Below are positions 38,098-47,627 of a stretch of 64,000 nt of DNA, one piece after another; within the stretch, counting starts at the first letter, position 1, and the number at the start of each line of letters is the position of its first letter. The DNA is from Sipunculus nudus. Its lineage: Eukaryota > Annelida > Sipuncula > Golfingiida > Sipunculidae. The notes beneath the pieces are model-generated. The model saw only the letters and a program-made list of their open reading frames with translations, searched no databases and was not told the DNA's origin. The DNA lies in the NCBI GenBank assembly GCA_026874595.1, contig CM049314.1:69064300-69128299 (forward strand), in the 5' to 3' direction. The translations under genes and the position numbers were made by a program.

Positions 38098-39762
38098 CTG
38101 TTCGTCAGAGTTTTCAGTAGGCATAAGGAGGATTTTGGTGTAGATGTTAATATTGATCCCAAAAAACCTCTCCAGCTCTAACATTTCTTCCATCTCAACC
38201 CCCGGAAAATCTATTAGGGATTCTTTCTTTTGAGTTCCAGACCAATCTGGGCGACAATCAGGGATTTTCTGGGTGACGGGTCGGACCATCAAATGATCAC
38301 CTTTGACCCCTACATCCCTGTTAATCCACCAGAGGGCCAGTTGGCGGGCAGATTTTGTAAAATCTTTTTTGTTTTTTGGGCAACTGTTTCTGTGATATGT
38401 CAAACAACGGAAGAAACAGAGATGGTCTTTGTATTTTTGGTAGTCTAGCAGGAATGACTTTACACTTTTACTCTGTTTGATGTGTGCAGGAAGTTGCGGG
38501 TTCGTCCAATGCCCCATAGTGTGTTCGGTCAGGGCTACATAATACCTTACGTTGGTCGGGCACACTAAAATCCAGTCCGTGTCAGGTCGGTCTCTTTCTA
38601 ACATGAATTTCAAATCATTTGATAAAAACTGTTCGGCTATTTTTGTTATGTCTTTGCGGGAATTGACTTTACATGGCATTTCCTGACCTACCCCGTCTTG
38701 TAACAGACGGGTGTTATGTTCTGGATTGAAGAACATGTACTCACCCGTTTTCTTGTTCAATAGGATCCTGCCCACCCCTACTTGAATTTTAAATTTTTTT
38801 GGCACATTGTCCACAATAAAGTTTAATTGTTCCACCAATTTTTCTCTGTCCATCTCCTCGTCAGCCTGCAGACCAAAATTGAAAGAATACTCCGGGCGGG
38901 ATTCGTCATTGGCGTAAGAATGTAAATGTGACTGTTCGTTTATGAGATTCCGGAATATTGACCTTTTATGTTGCTCCACAAATTCTTCTAATTGGTGCAG
39001 TCCCATATGCGAATACGTGTGCACATATCCTTCTACTTTACGAGCAAAACTCCTGTTGCATGTATGACAGGTAAAATCTGTTTTGTCCGGTTTCACTAAC
39101 ACATAGTCCTCAATTTTGAGTTGATGTGACGTTTTCTGGTATTTGTTTTGTTTATAGGTTTCCTGTGAGGGAGGATTTTTTCTTTTACCCCCACCTTTGG
39201 TGACCGGCTTTGGTTCAGGCGCGTGTTGGCTTTCGAACCGAATTCTGCGTATATGTTTATCACAAAGTTCACAAGCTTGTAAATTCACCTCTTCCCCGAT
39301 ATACCCTTCCGTTTGCAGTCTTTTGATCAAGGGGTGGGGTACCCTATGGGCTTGCACCCAATGATGTACCAGATATTCTTTTTTCTGGAATGCCGCTGTC
39401 GCACACATATGACATTTGTTGTTCTTAAAATGTTGAAGTGCACGAGTGTTCATGACTAAACACGCTCCGAATTGTAACGAGGAACTAGACATTTCATGCT
39501 GTCTCATCAAATGTTGTCTGTAGAAGGCATATTGTATCCGCGTTTCACAACAGTGACATTTAATCAACTTATGCGACACCTTCCTAATGGTCAAGGGGTC
39601 CGTTGTTACATCCGGACCGCGCATGATAACTCCACAACAGTGTCTTCTGTTAGGGGTGGTCAACTCGCACTCATGTTTTTGTTTCGAGTAGGTTTCTGTG
39701 AAGGTTACTCCACATTTCTCACAGAAACCGTATTTCTTTCTGTAGGTGCCACTTCCCCTCAT
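38065..39762 (-). CDS. Polymerase N-terminal part: multi-zinc-finger region, 565 aa
   Basis: ATG 39762 (MRGSGTYRKKYGFCEKCG). At least five Cys2His2-like fingers: CEKCG..H.C, CHCC..H..QH, CHMC..H..AH, CELC and CHTC..H..SH (residues 13-255). Later segments (HLCFFRCLTYHRNSC, ARQLALWWINRD, FFGININIYTK) match the conserved N-terminal region of Polinton-type polymerases as I know them. The frame ends at the A-run near 38090. The gene is probably continuous with the next two segments, broken by two +1 shifts. Confidence 0.75.
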   Translation of the reverse strand: MRGSGTYRKKYGFCEKCGVTFTETYSKQKHECELTTPNRRHCCGVIMRGPDVTTDPLTIRKVSHKLIKCHCCETRIQYAFYRQHLMRQHEMSSSSLQFGACLVMNTRALQHFKNNKCHMCATAAFQKKEYLVHHWVQAHRVPHPLIKRLQTEGYIGEEVNLQACELCDKHIRRIRFESQHAPEPKPVTKGGGKRKNPPSQETYKQNKYQKTSHQLKIEDYVLVKPDKTDFTCHTCNRSFARKVEGYVHTYSHMGLHQLEEFVEQHKRSIFRNLINEQSHLHSYANDESRPEYSFNFGLQADEEMDREKLVEQLNFIVDNVPKKFKIQVGVGRILLNKKTGEYMFFNPEHNTRLLQDGVGQEMPCKVNSRKDITKIAEQFLSNDLKFMLERDRPDTDWILVCPTNVRYYVALTEHTMGHWTNPQLPAHIKQSKSVKSFLLDYQKYKDHLCFFRCLTYHRNSCPKNKKDFTKSARQLALWWINRDVGVKGDHLMVRPVTQKIPDCRPDWSGTQKKESLIDFPGVEMEEMLELERFFGININIYTKILLMPTENSDEQVKKKEKTPRT

Positions 39763-41500
39763 CGTTTTACAATTATGCCCGCACGCTTACACACATCTGA
39801 TATGCTCCGTTGCCAGTGACACAACTGAAATTGTTCTTAACACTGATAACCGGACATAACCTGTGTATGTAACGGGTAGCTATTTCAAACAATGCAAGTA
39901 CTTCCTGACCTTTATCTATACAAACAAACCACCGGGGGCTCATGACAAGGATGTGTTATGGTTCATAAACTGGGACACCCACATAAATAGACTGTGACCC
40001 AGGATATAATCAATAAATGCTGTATGTAACGGGTAGCTATTTCAAACAATGCAAGTACTTCCTGACCTTTATCTATACAAACAAACCACCGGGGCTCGTG
40101 ACAAGAATGTGTTATGGTTCATAAACTGGGTCACCCACATAAACAGACTGTCCGCACGCTTACACACATCTGATATGCTCCGTTGCCAGTGACACAACTG
40201 AAATTGTTCTTAACACTGATAACCGGACATAACCTGTGTATGTAACGGGTAGCTATTTCAAACAATGCAAGTACTTCCTGACCTTTATCTATACAAACAA
40301 ACCACCGGGGCTCGTGACAAGAATGTGTTATGGTTCATAAACTGGGTCACCCACATAAACAGACTGTCCGCACGCTTACACACATCTGATATGCTCCGTT
40401 GCCAGTGACACAACTGAAATTGTTCTTAACATTGATAACCGGACAAAACCTGTGTATGTAACGGGTAGCTATTTCAAACAATGCAAGTACTTCCTGACCT
40501 TTATCTATACAAACAAACCACCGGGGCTTATGACAAGGATGTGTTTTGGTTCATAAACTGGGACACCAATATAAACAAAATGTACCCCAGGATGTTATCA
40601 ATAAATGCTGTATGTAACGGGCAGCTATTTCAAACAATGCAAGTACTTCCTGACCTTTACCTATACAAACAAACCACCGGGGCTCGTGACAAGAATGTGT
40701 TATGGTTCATAAACTGGGTCACCCACATAAACAGACTGTCCGCACGCTTACACACATCTGATATGCTCCGTTGCCAGTGACACAACTGAAATTGTTCTTA
40801 ACATTGATAACCGGACATAACCTGTGTATGTAACGGGTAGCTATTTCAAACAATGCAAGTACTTCCTGACCTTTATCTATACAAACAAACCACCGGGGCT
40901 TATGACAAGGATGTGTTATGGTTCATAAACTGGGACACCAATATAAACAAAATGTACCCCAGGATGTTATCAATAAATGCTGTATGTAACGGGCAGCTAT
41001 TTCAAACAATGCAAGTACTTCCTGACCTTTATCTATACAAACAAACCACCGGGGCTCGTGACAAGAATGTGTTATGGTTCATAAACTGGGTCACCCACAT
41101 AAACAGACTGTCCGCACGCTTACACACATCTGATATGCTCTGTTGCCAGTGACACAACTGAAATTGTTCTTAACATTGATAACCGGACATAACCTGTGTA
41201 TGTAACGGGTAGCTATTTCAAACAATGCAAGTACTTCCTGACCTTTATCTATACAAACAAACCACCGGGGCTTATGACAAGGATGTGTTATGGTTCATAA
41301 ACTGGGACACCAATATAAACAAAATGTACCCAAGGATGTTATCAATAAATGCTGTATGTAACGGGCAGCTATTTCAAACAATGCAAGTACTTCCTGACCT
41401 TTATCTATACAAACAAACCACCGGGGGCTTATGACAAGGATCTGTTATGGTTCATAAACTGGGACACCCACACAAACAAACCATACACAGGATGTATTCT
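39763..41500. repeat. Higher-order tandem array, 372-bp unit, upstream of polymerase
   Basis: Built from a ~110-bp element (starting 'tgtatgtaacggg' and including 'aagtacttcctgaccttta') that alternates with two different spacers. The full unit recurs at exactly 372 bp (e.g. 40481, 40853, 41225). One spacer ('acacatctgatatgctc'...'gataaccggaca') is also the direct 5' flank of the polymerase gene. Several units stay open for 99 codons on the plus strand, but this follows from near-identity and I do not call a gene. Confidence 0.9.
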
Positions 41501-41762
41501 CTATCATAACCCATTTAGACAGACAATCATCTCTTACCCAGTCTCCGTTCAACTTGATTAAATTGTCAACACAGATGCAGGATGTAGCAAGGAAAGGTTT
41601 ATTGATAGCATTATCATTAATATACGGGATTGATTGGTTGATTGATCTTTATTAACATTGCCATACTACAAGGAGCAGCCATATAACATGCAAGGGATAT
41701 AACAAACAAGAAAACTACAGGAGTAGAACATAAAAAATAATGATAAATGTAAACCTAATATG
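41501..41762. other. Spacer, no gene recognised
   Basis: AT-rich spacer between the array and the last exon of the leftward spliced gene. It contains 'gattgattggttgattgatctttatt' and, on the minus strand, the likely 3' UTR of the spliced gene. Confidence 0.5.
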
Positions 41763-42731
41763 TCAAACATGGCTATACTTATTTTTATTACGTGACAATT
41801 CAGAAGAGATGATTTCCTCAATTTTTGTAAGGTGAAACCTTACACGGTTCATCTCTTCTGGTGTTGAATCAGGGCTGCTTTCAATGACCTCCACCTCGTT
41901 GAGGGTCCAATCGAAATCTGGAATATCTTCGAAATCTGGATTCTTCATATTAGGTTCTACTGTTAGGAAGACAAAAATGTAAATAACACGTGTTAGTTGC
42001 CGTTTGTATTGATTTTTATTACATATAATATGTATATGTATAAAATATATTATACTTACTAGATTGAAAAAAAAAATTAGGTTCTACTGTTAGGAAGACA
42101 AAAATGTAAATAACACGTGTTAGTCTCCGTTTGTATTGATTTTTATTACATATAATATGTATATGTATAAAATATATTATACTTACTAGATTGAAAAAAA
42201 TCCTCCAATTCTTCCTGGTTCCATGATGGTACACCATGTTGAGACTCCGGTTTAGTAGGTGAACTGGGTAGAGGTTTCGCCAGGGGTGAATCGCTGACCA
42301 GTTGTTTCATAGCGGCTGGAACACCGCTTTTTTCCGCTCTCTCTTCTATGTCAGTATTGACTTCTGTCTTGTACATGCACATCCCCTCAGCGTAAGAATT
42401 GGAATTTGTTAACAAATCAGCTGGGATGGCCTCAACCAGTTCATTGTAGGTGTGACCATCTGGGTGGTATGGCGGTTCATATGAATTGTTGTTGCAGACA
42501 AGACAATTTCCTAAATTGTCAAACGAGGCGTCCTGTTAAAAAAAAACACACACAGATAATTAAATTTTCTATTTTTACTTATAAAATCAAATAAAATTTT
42601 TGTTTCTGTTTTTTTTTTTTTTTTTTTTTTTCTTTTTAACAAACTAAAAAGGAAAACTCGCACCGGGAATCGAACCCGGATCGCTCCATTTAAGCCGGCA
42701 GAATGATAAGCCCATTACACTACACAAGCTC

Positions 42732-42782
<51 letters not shown>

Positions 42783-43166
42783 CAAAGTATAGCGTTAGAT
42801 ATAGCTTACCTGCATCATGACATAGTCGTCCCATTCCGACGTGGTGTGCTGGAAAGGGTGGTCGTCATTGTGTATCACACACAGCTCACACCTTTCCTTT
42901 GCATACGAAATGTCACACAAGGAGCTTGCCTTTACCCTGGCCAAAGCTGGAAATTTGGCCAGGTCGGGAACCGGCCGTTGCAGGCCACTAGGTCCGGGCA
43001 CTGGGCTCGATGGGGTCTTATCCTGGATTTGAGGCGAGCGAGTGTTAGCTCTCCAACGAGCGGGACAAGCTTTTTTATTGTACTGGTGCGCCACCATCCC
43101 GTCTCTGGAGCTGAAGTTCTTATTACAGTACTTGCAGCTTGTTGGTTGAACCTTAACCTTAGGCAT
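41763..43166 (-). CDS. Spliced C2H2 zinc-finger gene, four exons, 308 aa
   Basis: Exons 43166-42810, 42532-42187, 42086-42060 (27 nt) and 41959-41763, with GT/AG at every junction (CAG|GTAAGC, CTA|GTAAGT twice, acceptors AACAG). Phases are 0, 1, 1 and the sum is 309 codons. Exon 1 has a C2H2 finger (CKYCNKNFSSRDGMVAHQYNKKAC). Exon 1-2 also has further Cys pairs (CELCVIH, CLVCNNN). The C-terminus is acidic (FEDIPDFDWTLNEVEVIESSPD). A TATA-like box lies 30-44 bp upstream. Function unknown; a transcription regulator is a guess. Other genes of the provirus look intronless. Confidence 0.65.
41950..42200. repeat. Tandem duplication (~127 bp) of an intron with both splice edges
   Basis: Two copies (41950-42076 and 42077-42200) each contain a splice acceptor with the start of an exon ('tagaacctaat' on the minus strand), the intron body and the donor 'caatcta|gtaagt'. 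They differ by a few bases and in A-run length (10 versus 7). Confidence 0.9.
42656..42729 (-). tRNA. tRNA-like sequence in intron 1 (probable pseudo-tRNA)
   Basis: 74 nt on the minus strand with tRNA geometry. A 7-bp acceptor pairing (GCTTGTG with TGCGAGT, several wobbles), an A-box-like TAGTGTAATGG and a perfect B box with T stem (CCGGGTTCGATTCCCGG) are present. The anticodon stem does not pair properly, so it is probably a decayed tRNA or SINE head. Confidence 0.4.
42735..42780. repeat. (TA)n microsatellite in intron 1
   Basis: TA run directly upstream of the tRNA-like sequence. Confidence 0.95.
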
Positions 43167-43195
43167 TGTGATTTTGAAGAAAAACTTAGTTGCTG

Positions 43196-43210
43196 GACTT
43201 ATAAAAAATC
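43196..43210 (-). promoter_or_regulatory. TATA-box candidate of the spliced zinc-finger gene
   Basis: Minus-strand GATTTTTTATAAGTCC lies 30-44 bp before the ATG at 43166, implying a very short leader. Confidence 0.45.
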
Positions 43211-43299
43211 AGGTGTTCACACAAAGAGGTTTGAACGGTAAATGATTGCCGCCTGATAGTTTCCCCGCCAGATTTTTTCAGAGCGAGGCTTGGCGGGTA

Positions 43300-43710
43300 T
43301 GCATTTAACTTAATAATTATTCACAGCTACAGCCTCCCACCAGGTCCCAGAGCGAGGCTTGGCGCGCACCTGGGGTCGGTGGCCTTATCGCTTATACTGC
43401 ATGGCTAGGCGCGCACCTGGGGTCGGTGGCCTTATCGCTTATACTGCGAGGCTAGGCGCGCACCTGGGGTCGGTGGCCTTATCGCTTAAACTTTGTCACC
43501 TGCGGCCTGCCGGACTTATCAGAGACACGAGGAAGCATTCGGCCTCATTCGACCTGCGTTCGCGATGCTCCGTAAGGTGGACTTTTATTGATAAGCCTCG
43601 CTTTCGCTTCGTGTTGGGTTCGATTATTAACAGCTGCATCCTCCCGTCAGATCCGAGAGCGAGGCTGGGCATTTTAACGACTAGGCACGCACCGAGCTTG
43701 GACAAAGACG
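43300..43710. repeat. Rearranged subterminal copies of TIR sequence
   Basis: Three tandem ~50-bp copies of 'ggcgcgcacctggggtcggt' plus 'ggccttatcgctta' at 43361-43490. Blocks also found in the TIRs follow ('cacctgcggcctgccgg', 'agagacacgaggaagcattc', 'ggcattttaacgactagg'). These are diverged pieces of the inner TIR placed inside the right end. Confidence 0.8.
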
Positions 43711-43982
43711 TCCCCGTTACGAGTCTCAAGACGCGGTTCGTATATATTATAATTGATAATATACTGTTTCAAAATATGGAATCTGTGGATTGGAAAATTC
43801 ATAAATTACCCAAAGACTTCCCCGTTACGAGTCTCAAGACGCGATGCGTAGATGTTATTATTAATAACATACGTCTTAAAAACATGGAGTCCATGGATGT
43901 GAAAATTCATAAATTGCCTCTTCCCACCATAATTAAAAAGGAAATGATTCAAATTAAAGATTTTTATTGGTTTCAAGTTTAA
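43711..43982 (+). CDS. Small frame with duplicated SOCS-box-like motif
   Basis: Plus-strand frame open up to the stop at 43982. The first ATG in the repeat region is 43776 (68 aa), and the frame continues open upstream without an ATG that I trust. A 108-bp direct repeat gives two 36-residue copies: PVTSLKTR.V..II.NI ... KIHKLP. The second copy continues KLPLPTIIKKEMI, which fits the SOCS-box pattern (L..C...I, then I..LPLP..IK). SOCS boxes recruit elongin B/C-cullin ligases. Whether it is expressed is unknown; it may be the last exon of a longer gene. Confidence 0.4.
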
Positions 43983-44360
43983 CTTTTACTGTTTCCGTGT
44001 TTTATTATACCTGATACACTTGGATTTTGAAATGATTTAAAGTGTAAATTTACTGATCTCGTCACCATATTGTTTTTGATTTTAACTGATAAACTTGGAC
44101 TTTGAATCGATTTTAAGTGTATGTTTCACCGTCTTACGTCACCATAATTATTTGGATTTACCAAATTTACCTGGATTTTAATTGAGTTTAAGTGTATGTT
44201 TTACTATTAGTCGTCACCATATTGTGTTGGATTTTACCATATACACTTTGATTATAAATGTGGAGTACCGTACGAACCCGTGCATGGATTTATATATATA
44301 TATATATTATTTGTGAACACGTGTGCTCGCGAGGCTTGATATTTGAACGACCAGACACGC
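43983..44360. repeat. Diverged ~70-bp tandem repeats
   Basis: Three to four loose copies of a unit with 'ttttaagtgtatgtt...cgtcaccatattg' between the SOCS-like frame and the right TIR. No gene seen. Confidence 0.65.
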
Positions 44361-44760
44361 ACTCAACCATAACAATAGCGGAGCTTGGCATTTTAACGAC
44401 TAGGCGCGCACCAACGTCACACGAGATAACATCTGATGGCCTTATCGCTAAACCTTTGTTACCTGCGGCCTGCCGGCGGCCTGCCGGCGGCCAGCCGTTC
44501 TTATCAGAGACACGAGGAAGCATTCGGCCTCACTCATTCGAGCCTAACGGACGTGCCGCCTGGGTGCTCCGTATAATACTAAGGATAATGGCACAAAATG
44601 TGTTGTAGTTTACCAGAATCAATTGGATTATAGCAGGGGTGTACCGTACGAACCCGTGTATGGATATATATTTTGTGTGAAAATGTGTTATACCAAGTAT
44701 TTTGTGTTCGGTGTTCACCCAATGCCCAGGTCACGGAGGTTATCTTTTAGCAGAGTATAT

Positions 44761-44792
<32 letters not shown>

Positions 44793-45564
44793 TAACTGGT
44801 GATACAGTGTGTCCCATGGATTATATAGCAGCAGGAGAGCATTAGAAGTCCGAAAATCACAGTAAGTACAAGTTTTGACTGTGTCCTATTCTCTCTGTCT
44901 GCTTGTGCTTCGCTTCGGTAGTAGTTCAAATATACACAATAACTGCCTCTTTCTCTCTATCTAGATATAATAAAATGCACACTTTCTGCTTATTTTCTAT
45001 TTAGCACCCATTGATTTTTCATCATGTCATGTGTTCTAAGGCTATATGTGTATATATGTTTATTCAACGCATTTTCGACATAGTTAGGTGGCATCGTTTT
45101 TTGAAAGTAGACCAAGTCTAACACCCACCTGACGGGACTACCAACTCATAGAACATCTAGCGCGTTCCATAAGGAATTGCAATAGATGTCGAGTGGTTCA
45201 AAGTCCTAACCAGTGGGTCGTTACTTCCTTGTCCCTTTTACCAGACCATAACAACAACAACAAACTCAACCCAAACAATAACAAACTCAACCATAACAAT
45301 AACAAACTCAATCATAACAATAACAAACTCAACCATAACAATAACAAACTCAACCATAACAATAACAAACTCAACCATAACAATAACAATAACATTACAA
45401 CCATAACAAGCACACACCCAACGACAACAATAACACTTCCTCGGTCACTCGGTCACCTACTGACCTACTTCTGACACCTCACGTCAACAATAACACACGG
45501 TCCTCTCAAACCGACTTGGCCTACATTCAATAAACGATACCACCAAACTATGTCTACTACTACT
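44361..45564 (-). repeat. Right terminal inverted repeat
   Basis: Inverted partner of 15535-16680. It ends TATGTCTACTACTACT at the target site. It has more minisatellite units and a duplicated 'gcggcctgccgg' compared with the left copy. Confidence 0.93.
45247..45400. repeat. 21-bp minisatellite in right TIR
   Basis: About six copies of 'aacaataacaaactcaacc'-type units, complementary to the array at 15708-15822 but longer. Confidence 0.85.
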
Positions 45565-45570
45565 AATACT
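45565..45570. other. Target-site duplication, right (AATACT)
   Basis: Exact copy of the six bases before the left terminus (15529-15534). Confidence 0.9.
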
Positions 45571-46514
45571 CTTTGTTTTTAAAGACTTTCATTCAGTATG
45601 TATGCTTATCGCGTATAAGTCATGGCCATCATTGTTACTATTTTAAAAAATAAAACTGGTACTTTTGCATTTTCTTCTTAGGTCTTTCACGTGGAAGGTT
45701 CTTTTGTATGTATATGTAATACTTTTGATCAGTTTCCAATGTCACATGGTACATGTGTAGGTGACTATTTGTCAAAGACCCCGGCCACATGTTAGGCTAT
45801 GGCTTCGGGTGACCGTGTGCGACTGTACGCTGCTCCGAAACATGTGCCGAACGCTGTTCCGAAAGATATTTATCCACAACACCATAGATACATTGGATCT
45901 ATAAATAAGTAGCGCGATATGTGTGATTTTCCGTATCTCCGGATTTTCCGTGGATTTCCGATACTCCGTAAGGATTGTCGTGTTCGCCCCAACCATGCGT
46001 AGCACGGGTATTTGCTAGTTACATTTAAAAGAAAACAGTTTGATAGTAACAAACGTAATTGCGCTTTTGCGCCATCGTTTGAAAATTGAAATTTTATATC
46101 CTAATTTTGAAGAAATATAAATATTAAATATTGAACCTCTCTACAGTTTGATTACATAACGCAAAGACATAAGGGACCAGTTTTTCAGGAACAGGAAATC
46201 CTCATAACTTTGTGAAAATTGCCTCAAAATGTCCTCTTTACATTGTATATTAAAATATTTCCAAATATGTGAGGGGGAAACCCTCCCCATGTACCTGTAC
46301 CTAACCTTAATTAAACCATAGTTCATAATTGAATATAAAAAATACATATTTTCATACACTAAAATATATAAAGTATAGTAAAAATAATAATAATAATATA
46401 ATAATAATATACATATATATATACTTGTATATATAACCGTTTTAATATTACCCATACATGCATATAAGCGCCCTTACCCCCCCCCCCCCCCGGTTTTCGA
46501 ATTTCTTGATCCGC

Positions 46515-46517
<3 letters not shown>

Positions 46518-46579
<62 letters not shown>
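46518..46579. repeat. (TA)n microsatellite
   Basis: About 31 TA units, directly followed by a pogo-like terminus. Confidence 0.95.
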
Positions 46580-46582
<3 letters not shown>

Positions 46583-47581
46583 TGGAACCTCTCCTAGTGG
46601 GCACCTCTATAAAGTGGGCACTTTTGGGCAGTCCCTTTTTTCTTCTCTTTATTATGTTTTGCTAATGTGCTCAGTTTTCCAGAGCTTATGTGGGCACTTC
46701 ACAGATTTTCTTGGTAAACCTTCTTTATAGCGCTTTCACAGTTATTGAGATAATATTAATTCTTAATTATTTATTAATAATAATAATTAATATTCAAAAA
46801 TATTAATAATAACAATCAAAACAAATGAACCAAATTTGGAGATGTACAAGTGAACATTGCATAATAATGATTATAATCTACTTGACTCAAGACATAGCTT
46901 GGGATGCATGCATACTAATTACAGTAACATGCCTGCACTAGCCCAGGTCAGAGATCACCCCAGTCTAGATTGCCCTGTGCTAATAAAGTAATATTTGTTT
47001 GTCTGGCTACCAAGAGTGGAAGGAAGCCCTGCTCATTCACCCAATTAATGCTCTTTAGTGAGGTGACACAGCTTACTGCCTCTCTGGCCCATCACTGGTA
47101 GTAAGGGACATGCCCACTAGACCAGGGCCTTGTTTATTTATATAGTTGTTACATAACGATTCATACTGTTGAAATGGTGTTCAATCTGGGACTCTCTAAA
47201 GGCAAATGCAAAGCTACAATGTGCACTTTGCTCCAAACAATATACAATCACAGACTTTTTCACCAAGAAATAAGAATTGTGACAATTAAACACATTCATT
47301 CAAAGTGTATTACACACTTCAAATGTTTTATGGGCTTCCAGTAACTGGATTAATGTTTTTGTTTTACTTATTGTCAATTTGATAGAGAATGTTTTATTAA
47401 GATGGTAGTATTTAGATTAGTGACGAACTGTCTTTACTTTTTTACTTGTGTATAATTTTGTATCAGGAAACGACTAGATTTCAAAGAATATATTATTGAG
47501 AATTATTACTTCCCATGGTAATGATAAAAACCGCATGCTGCTTTGCCATTTTATGCTTATAAAATATATAAAAAATAGATT

Positions 47582-47627
<46 letters not shown>

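Larger units (their letters stand above)
15535..45564. mobile_element. Polinton/Maverick (adintovirus-like) provirus, 30,030 bp
   Basis: Complete element bounded by identical 6-bp repeats and by long inverted repeats whose tips are AGTAGTAGTAGACATA and its exact complement. It carries the hallmark Polinton gene set: protein-primed polymerase B, DD35E integrase, A32/FtsK-like packaging ATPase, adenovirus-type protease, double-jelly-roll major capsid protein and penton-like proteins. Genes at 16.7-28.3 kb read right and those at 28.5-43.2 kb read left. Stops and frame breaks in several core genes indicate this copy is probably defective. Confidence 0.95.

Noticed and set aside
40481-41434. Repeated 99-codon plus-strand frames (MQVLPDLYLYKQ type)
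   Set aside because: They lie wholly in the 372-bp array. The open frames follow from near-identical repeats, and the peptide shows no domain or upstream signal.
43359-43710. Long upstream extension of the SOCS-like frame
   Set aside because: It starts at a TTG and translates tandem TIR-derived repeats. Only the part from about 43711 shows protein-like conservation between repeats.
45193-45474. Asn-rich 93-codon frame, and its left counterpart at 15693-15881
   Set aside because: Translation of the 21-bp TIR minisatellite; not a conserved protein.
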